In this document: positions 6,667 to 12,965 of the stretch, piece by piece
How the letters are laid out: each line of letters opens with the position of its first letter
How positions within the stretch are numbered: position 1 is the stretch's first letter
Origin: Candidatus Sulfopaludibacter sp. SbA3
Lineage (GTDB): Bacteria; Acidobacteriota; Terriglobia; 20CM-2-55-15
Direction: 5' to 3'
Length of the DNA stretch: 12,965 bases
Assembly: GCA_945861845.1 (NCBI GenBank)
Contig: CAMAWS010000037.1
Span: 1-12,965 of the forward strand
Made by a program: the position numbers and the translations under genes
The notes under the pieces: model-generated
What the model was told of the DNA's origin: nothing
The model's database searches: none
What the model saw: only the letters and a program-made list of their open reading frames with translations

Positions 6667-7713
6667 ATGACATCTTCAACCGACACACGAAAGACCGGCA
6701 TTCTCCTCGTAAACCTGGGGAGTCCGGAGGCCCCGACACCCGAAGCGCTGAAGGTTTACCTGCGTGAATTCCTGATGGATCCGGACGTGATCGACATTCC
6801 GGCTATTCTCCGGTGGCCGCTGGTTAACTGGGTGATTGTTCCCACTCGATCGAAAACGTCTGCCGAACTGTACCGGAAAATCTGGACCACCGACGGCTCG
6901 CCGCTACTTCACTACTCCCGATTGTTCGCCTCGGCCCTCCGGCATGAATTGCGCGATAGCGGCGCGCTCCGTATCGAATTGGCAATGCGATACGGGAATC
7001 CCGGCATCCGCGAGGGTCTCGAACGCCTCCGCCTGAAGGAACTGGACCGGCTGATCGTATTCCCGCTCTATCCTCAATATGCGCAGTCGTCGACATTAAC
7101 CGTGCAAAAGAAAGTACAGGAGGTCCTGGGTCAGCTCGCCATTTCCGCGCCTCAGCCGGAGTGGATACCGCCATTTCATGCGGACAGGGGATTCATAGAG
7201 GCCTCACGGGTGACGGCATCCGGACCAATCGAATCGTTTCAACCCGACTTTTCGTTGTTCAGTTTTCATGGTCTGCCCGAACGCCATGTGAAGCGCCAGC
7301 ACCAGGTCTGCCTGTCACGCGATTCGTGTTGCGACCGCATTACACAGGACAATCAGAATTGCTACCGCGCCCAGTGCTTTAGTACGGCGCGGGCAGTTGC
7401 GGAAGCCCTGAATCTGCCTGCTGAAAAGTATTCGGTCTCGTTTCAGTCCAGGTTGGGCCGGACCCCCTGGATCCAGCCGTTCACGGATGTTGTGATTCAA
7501 GACCTCCCGCAGCGGGGTGTCCAACGTCTGGCCGTGTTCTGCCCTTCTTTTGTTGCGGACTGCCTTGAGACCCTTGATGAAATCGAGAACAGGGAGCGAG
7601 AGCGGTTTATCAAGGCGGGAGGGAAAGAACTTCGACTGGTGCCGTCTTTAAATGATCATCCCGTATGGGTTCGGGCTGCAGGCCAAATTATCAAGGGAGT
7701 TCTGGATCGCTGA
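6667..7713 (+). CDS. hemH: Ferrochelatase (protoporphyrin/coproporphyrin ferrochelatase)
   Basis: This enzyme inserts Fe(II) into a porphyrin at the end of heme synthesis, usually at the cytoplasmic membrane. The 348-residue protein begins at ATG 6667 (M-T-S-S-T-D-T), just before the conserved G-I-L-L-V-N-L-G-S-P; the frame stays open upstream to 6526 but that part is unlike the family and crosses the likely promoter. Catalytic His201 is in F-S-F-H-G-L-P; F-Q-S-R-L-G-R-T-P-W-I-Q-P is at 259-271; F-C-P-S-F-V-A-D-C-L-E-T-L-D-E-I (291-306) carries the acidic metal-site residues. An unusual cysteine cluster (C215, C221, C222, C232, C237) follows the catalytic histidine and could hold an iron-sulfur cluster. 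There is no C-terminal Cys extension. Neighbouring genes are not heme genes. A GC hairpin follows the stop. Confidence 0.96.
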   Translation: MTSSTDTRKTGILLVNLGSPEAPTPEALKVYLREFLMDPDVIDIPAILRWPLVNWVIVPTRSKTSAELYRKIWTTDGSPLLHYSRLFASALRHELRDSGALRIELAMRYGNPGIREGLERLRLKELDRLIVFPLYPQYAQSSTLTVQKKVQEVLGQLAISAPQPEWIPPFHADRGFIEASRVTASGPIESFQPDFSLFSFHGLPERHVKRQHQVCLSRDSCCDRITQDNQNCYRAQCFSTARAVAEALNLPAEKYSVSFQSRLGRTPWIQPFTDVVIQDLPQRGVQRLAVFCPSFVADCLETLDEIENRERERFIKAGGKELRLVPSLNDHPVWVRAAGQIIKGVLDR

Positions 7714-7721
7714 TGAATTGG

Positions 7722-7748
7722 GACGGCCGCTCCATCGGAGCGGCCGTC
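7722..7748. terminator. GC-rich hairpin between convergent genes
   Basis: GACGGCCGCTCC (7722-7733) pairs perfectly with GGAGCGGCCGTC (7737-7748) around a three-base loop. It lies nine bases after the hemH stop and 27 bases beyond the stop of the opposite-strand gene. No long T-run follows on either strand, so termination efficiency is uncertain, but position and stability suggest a shared bidirectional terminator. Confidence 0.7.
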
Positions 7749-7774
7749 TATCTCGGCAAGAATGAGATTCGGGC

Positions 7775-8569
7775 TTATTTGCTGATGATTCCGCCTGCGG
7801 GATTGCGGACGTTCTGGTTGAAAGCTTCTTCTTCAGAGGGCACGCAGAACAATTCGACAATTTCCCTGTTTGCGGGAGCCAGCCTGAAGTTCTTCTTCTC
7901 GCTCACCCAGGGCTTGGTGTAGATCACCGGGTCGGTGAGCGTGATCGTCAGTTCCAGGGTGTCCCGGTTCACCCGGCGATAGCGTTCTTCGAGCTTCATT
8001 TGATCGCTGTGTGGATTGCCGAAATGGTCGACCCAGGTCCTGTCGTCAAAACCTGTCGAGGTGACGACGAAGGTATCGCCCTCCCACTTACCGGACGAGT
8101 AGCCCATCCATCGCGGTTCGACGTCCTTTGGAAACTCGCGGGCATCGGTCCAGATTTCGCGCCAGGAGTGAGCCCATTCGAAGAATTGCAGCACCCGGCG
8201 GGGAGTTTGAACAATCTCGAGAGGATAAACCGACACCTCGAGGACGATGTTGCGCGTCAGGCCCAGAGGATCGCAGTGCCCGGTCGGATCATTCCCGAGA
8301 GCCGGCGGAATCGCCCGCGGTCCATAGGAAGGCTTGTTGGCGTCGAATCTTTTCTTTCCCTCGGCCGTGAATGGAGGAACTTCCTCGCTCAGCGTCAGGG
8401 TGCGCCAGGTTTTCATCCAGACGCCAGAGAGATCTTTCGCGTCATGCGGCACAGAAGGCGCCGCAGGCGCCGCTCCCCGTTGAGCAAGGGCGGCTGATGA
8501 GAAGGCCAATACTGCTGCCAGCGCGGTGGTTGGAACTACGAGGCGCAGCCATGAAGTACGATTCCGCAT
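7775..8569 (-). CDS. Exported protein of unknown function, paralogue of the 9138-9881 gene
   Basis: This 264-residue protein starts at ATG 8569-8567. AAGGAG at 8577-8582 is seven bases upstream; a GTG one codon earlier leaves only four bases and is less likely. Residues 1-29 form a signal peptide with a likely cut after A-A-L-A, before Q30. The mature part has D-L-S-G-V-W (46-51), H-C-D-P-L-G, and the block G-K-W-E-G-D-T-F-V-V at 160-169 followed by G-F-D-D-R-T-W-V-D, H-S-D and T-K-P-W (218-221). These blocks recur in order in the protein at 9138-9881. The family is common in Acidobacteriota, but I know of no established function. No catalytic motif is recognised; the fold looks beta-rich. 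It is 25 bp downstream of the DUF6152 gene, probably in one transcript. Confidence 0.85.
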   Translation of the reverse strand: MRNRTSWLRLVVPTTALAAVLAFSSAALAQRGAAPAAPSVPHDAKDLSGVWMKTWRTLTLSEEVPPFTAEGKKRFDANKPSYGPRAIPPALGNDPTGHCDPLGLTRNIVLEVSVYPLEIVQTPRRVLQFFEWAHSWREIWTDAREFPKDVEPRWMGYSSGKWEGDTFVVTSTGFDDRTWVDHFGNPHSDQMKLEERYRRVNRDTLELTITLTDPVIYTKPWVSEKKNFRLAPANREIVELFCVPSEEEAFNQNVRNPAGGIISK

Positions 8570-8594
8570 CACTTGACTCCTTGAAAGCGATTCG

Positions 8595-8978
8595 TTAGTC
8601 GGTCGTATTTCCTCTGCTCATCACTTTGCCGCCAGGAAGGACGACTTTCGTGACAACGCCGACGTTCGTACCGGCCTTGGACGGGTTAACGGTGATAGTG
8701 ATCTCGTCGCCGGGCTTCAGGGTTGTTCTGGTCCAGCCCTGCCGTCCCCACTTCGTAGGGCTGCTGCCCTCTGCGGCCCATTTCACAACGTTGCCGCTGC
8801 CTTCCTTCACGTCGAACAGGATATGGGCATGCGGATTCTTCCATACGAATTCGGTGACTGTCCCCTTCAATTCTACCGACTTGCTGGTGTCGTAAGAGAT
8901 TCCGGTTCCGTGATGCGCCAACAACGTGCCACAAGCCAGCACAAGTGCGAACAGCGCCAATAACATTTTGCTTTTCAT
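8595..8978 (-). CDS. DUF6152 family exported protein
   Basis: This 127-residue protein matches the DUF6152 pattern: H-H-G at 22-24 directly after the predicted signal peptide, V-T-E-F-V-W-K-N-P-H-A at 41-51, G-W-T-R-T-T-L-K-P-G-D-E-I-T-I at 81-95, and a final K-V-V-L-P-G-G-K. The most likely signal-peptidase cut is after L-L-A (residue 21), exposing the histidines at the mature N-terminus. Cys16 could alternatively belong to a poor lipobox. GAGGAG at 8985-8990 sits six bases before the ATG. The domain is small and beta-rich and its function is unknown; the N-terminal histidines could bind a metal, but that is speculation. It is the first gene of a two-gene unit with the exported protein at 7775-8569, under the promoter at 9026-9054. 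Confidence 0.87.
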   Translation of the reverse strand: MKSKMLLALFALVLACGTLLAHHGTGISYDTSKSVELKGTVTEFVWKNPHAHILFDVKEGSGNVVKWAAEGSSPTKWGRQGWTRTTLKPGDEITITVNPSKAGTNVGVVTKVVLPGGKVMSRGNTTD

Positions 8979-9025
8979 GAGTTTCTCCTCAAAGCCGAGA
9001 CTTTCCGATCAGGTACTTGAGCGAA

Positions 9026-9054
9026 AAACTAACCCGCCCGCACCATGGTGTCAA
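9026..9054 (-). promoter_or_regulatory. Sigma70-type promoter for the DUF6152 unit
   Basis: Read on the - strand, TTGACA (9054-9049) is followed after 17 bases by TAGTTT (9031-9026). This gives a start near 9019 and a leader of about 40 bases before the GAGGAG site and the ATG at 8978. The -35 hexamer is a perfect consensus. Confidence 0.6.
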
Positions 9055-9078
9055 CTTCTAACAAATACTTTTCGGCGC

Positions 9079-9108
9079 TTGACAAACTGCCAACGTGGTT
9101 CTTAGATA
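9079..9108 (+). promoter_or_regulatory. Sigma70-type promoter for the 9138-9881 gene
   Basis: TTGACA at 9079-9084 is followed by TTAGAT at 9102-9107 (17-base spacer) or TAGATA at 9103-9108 (18-base spacer). Transcription would start near 9115, upstream of the AAGGAG at 9124-9129. Its -35 lies 24 bases from the -35 of the opposite promoter, so the two polymerase sites are back to back. This also argues against the in-frame ATG at 9045. Confidence 0.6.
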
Positions 9109-9137
9109 CTGCAGAGTTAGTTCAAGGAGACTTCGCG

Positions 9138-9881
9138 ATGAGACGTCATATGTTTGGTATTGGGGTGATCTCGTTTGTGGTCCTGATTCTGGCAGCCTTG
9201 CCCGCTGCGGCGCAGACGCCAGCATGGGATCCAAAGGACTTCAGTGGGATGTGGCATGCGGATGCCCAGCGAGACATCACAACCGCCCTGCTGCCCGGCG
9301 AGGAGATCTCATTCACTCCCTTCGGAGCCGAGAAGTACAGGAACCTCGATATCAGTAAGTCACCGGCAAACACCTGCATGCCGTCGGGTGTCCAGCGGTC
9401 TATCCACGGCGCTTTTCCGTTCATGATTTCCCACAGCAAAGACATGGTCGCAAATATCTTTGAGTATCAAAGTACGTATCGCCTGATCTATACGGACGGC
9501 CGTCCGCATCCCGAAGATATCTACGACTATCCGTTATGGTTCGGGCATTCGATCGGCAAGTGGGAAGGAAACGTACTGGTCGTTGATACAATCGGCTTCG
9601 AGCCGAGAACCTGGATGGACAGCGAGGGACTCGAGCACAGCGACAAACTGCACCTGACCGAATGGTTCGAGAGAACCGGCCCCGACAGTATCAAGTGGAC
9701 TGCCCAGGTGGAAGACACGGTATTTTTCACGAAACCGTTTAAGTATTCCGAAGTGCTCACCCGCCAGAATACGCGGCTGATGCCGGCATACTGCATGGAG
9801 AATGAAAGGGATTCGCCGCACATGTTGCCCACGCCGGGCGGACTTCACGATCGTAAGGACCGGCTGAAGTTTCCTAATTAG
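9138..9881 (+). CDS. Exported protein of unknown function, paralogue of the 7775-8569 gene
   Basis: This 247-residue protein starts at ATG 9138, with AAGGAG at 9124-9129 eight bases upstream. The in-frame ATG at 9045 lies inside the promoter region and would bury the signal peptide. Residues 1-25 are a signal peptide with a likely cut after P-A-A-A, before Q26. The mature part repeats the blocks of the 7775-8569 product in order: D-F-S-G-M-W (34-39), T-C-M-P-S-G, G-K-W-E-G-N-V-L-V-V (140-149), G-F-E-P-R-T-W-M-D, H-S-D and F-F-T-K-P-F. A cysteine sits near each end (C80, C219), and the paralogue also has two at similar places (C99, C242), so one disulfide is plausible. The role is unknown. It is divergent from the DUF6152 unit and shares its intergenic control region. 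Confidence 0.86.
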   Translation: MRRHMFGIGVISFVVLILAALPAAAQTPAWDPKDFSGMWHADAQRDITTALLPGEEISFTPFGAEKYRNLDISKSPANTCMPSGVQRSIHGAFPFMISHSKDMVANIFEYQSTYRLIYTDGRPHPEDIYDYPLWFGHSIGKWEGNVLVVDTIGFEPRTWMDSEGLEHSDKLHLTEWFERTGPDSIKWTAQVEDTVFFTKPFKYSEVLTRQNTRLMPAYCMENERDSPHMLPTPGGLHDRKDRLKFPN

Positions 9882-9908
9882 GGGGTTGCCGAGTTCGGCG
9901 GCACGGGT

Positions 9909-10583
9909 TCACTCCGGTTCCTCAAATGGTTCGCAGACGAGCCCGAGTTGATTCCGGCCGTACTTCAAGGCGAGGCGCTGTAATCGAAGAAAGACCAGCG
10001 CGGTGATGAAGGCGTCGCCGCTGGCGGTGTGCCGGCCGTGGGGGATGACTCCAAACATGTTGCACAACGCATCCAGTGTGAACTGGCGAATTTTCGGGCG
10101 GTCTGAAAATGCGCCGGCTTTTTCCAGGTGCAGCGTGAGTTCCATGGTGTCGAGGCTGCGGTTCGACATTTGGAAGCCCCAGTGGCGCTCACAGGCTACG
10201 TTGAGCGCCGTGATGTCGTGGCCGATGTGGTGTCCTACAATCACACCATCCTTTAGATATTCGAGAAACAATTCCAGGGCATCAGGTTCTTCCATTCCAC
10301 CGCGGCTCTCGTCGCGCGTCACTCCATGAACGGTCACGGCCTCGGTGTTACGGCTTAGTTTGAGGAGGGCGTCGAACGAATCGTCGAGCACGATCTCACC
10401 GTTTTGTACGGCGACGGCGCCTATGGTGATGATGCGATCGGTGAACGGATCGAGACCGGTTGTTTCAGAATCCAGCACAACGAAGCGCACGCCATCAATT
10501 GCAGCCTCATCGCTCCAGGTTGCCTTGAAGCATTCAAGATATCGGGTGACGAAGGGAACTGCCGTCACAGGGTTTTCAGCCAT
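9909..10583 (-). CDS. DEDDh-type 3'-5' exonuclease (DnaQ/RNase T fold)
   Basis: This 224-residue protein has all three exonuclease motifs of the DEDDh superfamily: ExoI V-L-D-S-E-T-T-G with D38 and E40, ExoII G-H-H-I-G-H-D-I-T-A-L-N with D123, and ExoIII H-T-A-S-G-D-A with H185 and D190. It should remove nucleotides from 3' ends of DNA or RNA using two metal ions. It lacks polymerase, clamp-binding or helicase domains, and a stretch of about 30 residues precedes the nuclease core. Its ATG (10583) lies inside the end of the upstream DUF294-type gene, overlapping by 19 bp, so it is probably translated by coupling; no strong SD is visible. Similar nucleases are known beside CBS/DUF294 proteins in other bacteria. 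It converges with the exported-protein gene that ends 27 bp away. The true substrate is unknown. Confidence 0.92.
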   Translation of the reverse strand: MAENPVTAVPFVTRYLECFKATWSDEAAIDGVRFVVLDSETTGLDPFTDRIITIGAVAVQNGEIVLDDSFDALLKLSRNTEAVTVHGVTRDESRGGMEEPDALELFLEYLKDGVIVGHHIGHDITALNVACERHWGFQMSNRSLDTMELTLHLEKAGAFSDRPKIRQFTLDALCNMFGVIPHGRHTASGDAFITALVFLRLQRLALKYGRNQLGLVCEPFEEPE

Positions 10584-12403
10584 CCCAAATCAGCGGTGAA
10601 TTCGAGCAACCGCAATATAGAGCGGAATCCACTTTTCAACACCTGCCGGTCGTAACGGCTCAGCAAGGCGGGCGGCAAGTCCGTGCCGGCGGTGCGTTGG
10701 GCAATCCCGGCGCGTCCCTGCTGCCAGAGCACAACACGCAGGGCCTCGGATGCTTCCCGGAAAATCGAGGAGCGGTCGGGTAGCAGCGTACGGGCCATTG
10801 CGAATCGTTCCAGCGTGGAACTTCCGAGGACTCTTCCGGCTGCCGCTCCAAACACTCGGCCAACGTCCACGAGAGGCCGGAGAGCATTTTGCTCCAAATG
10901 AAAAACGGCCATCTCTGCGCCGGTTTCGTCGAGCACGGCGTTCTGGAAAAATGTAAGCGGCGGAAGGCTCGCGAGACAATCGTTGGCCAATATGTTAAGA
11001 AATTCACGATTTACCGACGCGGTGACCGTCGCATCGACTTCCTGCCACAGCGATTGCCGGCCGCAGACAGGCCGCAGATCGAACATGGGGCGGGCCAGGT
11101 AGATCTGCTTGAGGATGGGATCGTTTATCCAATCGCAGAATCGTTGTTTCCATTCGCCGAGGCTGGCTGCATGGAACGAGGGTTCGAAAGGCCTGTCGAC
11201 GTCCGGCAGATAGCCGCATTCGCCGAGCAGATCCGAGACACGCTGGTATGCATCCATGAAGCGCTGTTGCGCATGACCGTCCTCCGCGATCAATACGATC
11301 TGCGGCAAAAGCATCGTCAGTGACTCTCCGCGTCCGGAAGATCCCGAGAAGCACCAGCAAGCCGTTAGTTCCTCTGGAACCGCAATCGCGATAATCCTCT
11401 TCATGATTCCGGCGTCGACGCAGGCTGTGAAACGGGTCAGCCAATCGGACGAAGATGCGCTGGTCAGGTAGTGGAGTGCCAGTGCCCGCGCCCTTTGATT
11501 CAGATCGCGCAACGCATCGGCGTCCGGCGCATGCGAAATGTCGCGCAGAATTTCCACGGGCTGATCGCCGAACACCTGGCCCAGGTCCCGTGACGTCACG
11601 AGTGCGTGAACCGATCCGTTCGCTTTGCCATCGGATGTGATCGCCAGAATTCCGGCGTCCGCTCCGCCCATTGCGAGCACACCGTCAGTGACAGAAGCAT
11701 TCGCTGCGATTGCGGGTGGGGCGGCGTCAAGCAGCGTGTCGACTGGCTGCCCGGCGTCTCCAGTTCCATTCTCTATCCACTTGAGGAGAGACCTGGCTGT
11801 CAGTACACCACTAGCCCGCCGCTCCGTGTCGAGCACCACGATTGCGTCATCGCCAGTGGCCAGCATTTGCCGCGCCGCTTCGCGGATGGTGGCCCTGGCG
11901 TCACAAACCGGAACGTTCTTCCGTGCCGCCAATTCGTGCAGGAAAATGTTCTGGGGATCACGCCGTACTTCGGGCGGCTGATATTCCGCCGTGACGGTTC
12001 CGTGCGCCGAGACGTACTGCTGGGCATATGGATACTTCATGACGAGGGACTCGAACTCGTCGGCCGGAAACGCATAGATCAGCACGTCGCTTGCGGATCT
12101 CGCCGAGTAGGGGTTGGAGCGGCTGGTGTCGAGCTGGTCAATTCCCAGCATGTCGCCTGCCCCGCGGACATCGGAAAGCTTCGCGTCCGCGCCCTTTTCG
12201 TCCCACAGGCAGACGGTGCCCTGCTGGATTACGAAGACCTGGAGCCGAGCGGATTCCTGCCACAAGATATATTCGTTTGGTTCAAAAAATCGCACGCGGC
12301 CTGTCCGGGCCAGCTTAAGCAGGTCCTCTTCCTCCATTGAGTGGAAGGGCGGATGCTGTTTCAGAAAATCGGCTACACGATAGCTGATGGCTGCAGTTTC
12401 CAT
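10565..12403 (-). CDS. cNMP-binding / CBS-pair / DUF294 nucleotidyltransferase-like protein with degenerate active site
   Basis: This 612-residue protein has, in order, a cyclic-nucleotide-binding-like domain (about 15-135; G-D-M-L-G and Y-S-A-R-S-A-S blocks), a CBS pair (about 155-285), a DUF294 nucleotidyltransferase-like domain (about 300-440) and its C-terminal helical partner (about 460-605). In DUF294 the usual signature is G-S-E-G-R-x-E-Q followed by T-D-Q-D-N. Here it reads G-S-S-G-R-G-E-S-L-T-M-L-L-P-Q-I (354-369), so Leu366 and Gln368 replace the two expected metal-binding aspartates; nucleotidyl transfer is therefore doubtful. No membrane segment is seen. It probably senses adenine nucleotides and regulates a partner, perhaps the overlapping exonuclease. 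ATG 12403 is chosen, with GAGG five bases upstream. It lies 53 bp after the glutaminase gene. Confidence 0.9.
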   Translation of the reverse strand: METAAISYRVADFLKQHPPFHSMEEEDLLKLARTGRVRFFEPNEYILWQESARLQVFVIQQGTVCLWDEKGADAKLSDVRGAGDMLGIDQLDTSRSNPYSARSASDVLIYAFPADEFESLVMKYPYAQQYVSAHGTVTAEYQPPEVRRDPQNIFLHELAARKNVPVCDARATIREAARQMLATGDDAIVVLDTERRASGVLTARSLLKWIENGTGDAGQPVDTLLDAAPPAIAANASVTDGVLAMGGADAGILAITSDGKANGSVHALVTSRDLGQVFGDQPVEILRDISHAPDADALRDLNQRARALALHYLTSASSSDWLTRFTACVDAGIMKRIIAIAVPEELTACWCFSGSSGRGESLTMLLPQIVLIAEDGHAQQRFMDAYQRVSDLLGECGYLPDVDRPFEPSFHAASLGEWKQRFCDWINDPILKQIYLARPMFDLRPVCGRQSLWQEVDATVTASVNREFLNILANDCLASLPPLTFFQNAVLDETGAEMAVFHLEQNALRPLVDVGRVFGAAAGRVLGSSTLERFAMARTLLPDRSSIFREASEALRVVLWQQGRAGIAQRTAGTDLPPALLSRYDRQVLKSGFRSILRLLEFTADLGWLKTL

Positions 12404-12456
12404 GGGAGCCTCATTGTCAGGCGGAGATAAGGGACCGCGCTCCAGAATTTGCGGGA
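12404..12456 (-). other. Short spacer between glsA and the cNMP/CBS gene
   Basis: These 53 bases separate two same-strand genes. Apart from the GAGG ribosome site next to the ATG at 12403, I see no hairpin terminator and no convincing promoter, so read-through from glsA is likely. Confidence 0.4.
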
Positions 12457-12965
12457 CTATAACACTACATCGAGGAAGCCCGATCCAACATTCGTGAAGT
12501 TGAACGCATGCAGGCCGAGTCGTGCGGCCAGTTCGACACAGACGTCGATGCCACGGCAGCTGTTGCCGTGCGAGTCGAGCAGCGGAGAGTATGTTGCTAT
12601 ACCGAGTTGACGATTAACCACCGCCATGACGCCTCCGCTCACGCCGCTCTTGGCGGGCACGCCGACCTGGTAGGCCCACTGGCCCGAATAGTCATACATC
12701 CCACATGTGAACATGATCGAAAGCATGTCCTTCACGCAGTGAATATCAAAAACCTCCTCGCCCGTCAGCGGATTGCGCCCCATGTTGGCCAGCGTCGAAG
12801 CCATTACCGCCAGATCCCGGCAGGTCACCAGAATCGAACACTGCTTGAAATAGAGATCCAGCGCGGCCTCGGCCTCCTGGTGGACCATGCCGAAGTTAAG
12901 CAGCAGGTAGGCAATGGCCCGATTGCGATGGCCAGTCCGGCTCTCCGATTCATAGACGTCAGGGT
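12457..12965 (-). CDS. glsA: Glutaminase, 5'-truncated by window edge
   Basis: This is the C-terminal part (169 complete codons) of a serine-dependent glutaminase, which hydrolyses glutamine to glutamate and ammonia. The frame is open to the window edge; the ATG at 12888 is internal, because the codons before it read [18 protein letters not shown], the conserved family segment with a catalytic-site Glu and Asn. Also visible are the Tyr in L-D-L-Y-F-K-Q-C-S, the Tyr in D-Y-S-G, and A-K-S-G-V-S-G-G with the late active-site Ser. The N-terminal S-x-x-K nucleophile region lies outside. The family usually has about 310 residues, so roughly half is here. The stop (TAG, 12459-12457) is close to the family end. 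It heads a probable - strand series with the cNMP/CBS protein and the exonuclease. Confidence 0.95.
   Translation of the reverse strand, partial: PDVYESESRTGHRNRAIAYLLLNFGMVHQEAEAALDLYFKQCSILVTCRDLAVMASTLANMGRNPLTGEEVFDIHCVKDMLSIMFTCGMYDYSGQWAYQVGVPAKSGVSGGVMAVVNRQLGIATYSPLLDSHGNSCRGIDVCVELAARLGLHAFNFTNVGSGFLDVVL

Noticed and set aside
9045..9137. N-terminal extension of the exported protein from ATG 9045
   Set aside because: It would cross the TTGACA/TTAGAT promoter and place 31 residues before a clear signal peptide; ATG 9138 has an AAGGAG at proper spacing.
9882..9908. Short GCCGA/TCGGC hairpin between two convergent genes
   Set aside because: The stem is only four to five pairs with a tiny loop and no T-run, too weak to call a terminator.
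11606..12340. A 244-codon + strand frame opposite the cNMP/CBS protein
   Set aside because: No recognisable domain, and the - strand carries cNMP and CBS domains in order over the same bases.

Overview
The window is about 13 kb of moderately GC-rich bacterial chromosome with no rRNA, tRNA, CRISPR array or autonomous transposon visible. The mix of families suggests an Acidobacteriota-type soil or environmental genome: a DUF6152 protein beside two related exported proteins of a kind frequent in that phylum, a fused ATP-grasp/alpha-E protein, and long hairpin repeats between genes. This assignment is an inference from gene content, with moderate confidence.

Layout. (1) Bases 1-5893, + strand: a three-gene cluster. 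It holds the 3' part of a DUF2126 putative amidoligase (its beginning lies outside the window), a circularly permuted ATP-grasp/alpha-E fusion, and a stand-alone transglutaminase-like cysteine protease or amidase. These families are known to travel together and have been predicted to make or modify a peptide-like product, but the product is unknown. A 36-bp perfect hairpin repeat lies between genes 1 and 2. (2) Bases 5866-6148: a MITE-like palindrome of 283 bp with 38-bp perfect terminal inverted repeats. It overlaps the last residues and stop codon of the transglutaminase gene and ends two bases before the stop codon of the convergent gene. (3) 6151-6522, - strand: a small single-pass membrane protein resembling a pilin. 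Divergent from it, 6667-7713 encodes ferrochelatase (hemH), ending at a strong GC hairpin. (4) 7775-9881: an exported-protein island. A two-gene unit on the - strand (a large exported protein and DUF6152) faces away from a + strand paralogue of the large protein, with back-to-back sigma70-type promoters between them. (5) 9909-12965, - strand: a glutaminase fragment (glsA), a cNMP-binding/CBS/DUF294 regulatory protein whose nucleotidyltransferase domain has lost its expected metal-binding aspartates, and an overlapping DEDDh 3'-5' exonuclease.

How they work together. The first three genes form one probable functional unit: two predicted ATP-dependent ligases plus a hydrolase or transferase. 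hemH catalyses the last step of protoheme synthesis and looks independently expressed. The DUF294 protein and exonuclease overlap by 19 bp and are probably translationally coupled. The strongest candidates for unexplored biology are the amidoligase/ATP-grasp/alpha-E/transglutaminase cluster, the degenerate DUF294 protein paired with a nuclease, the paired exported proteins around DUF6152, and the two unrelated long palindromes.
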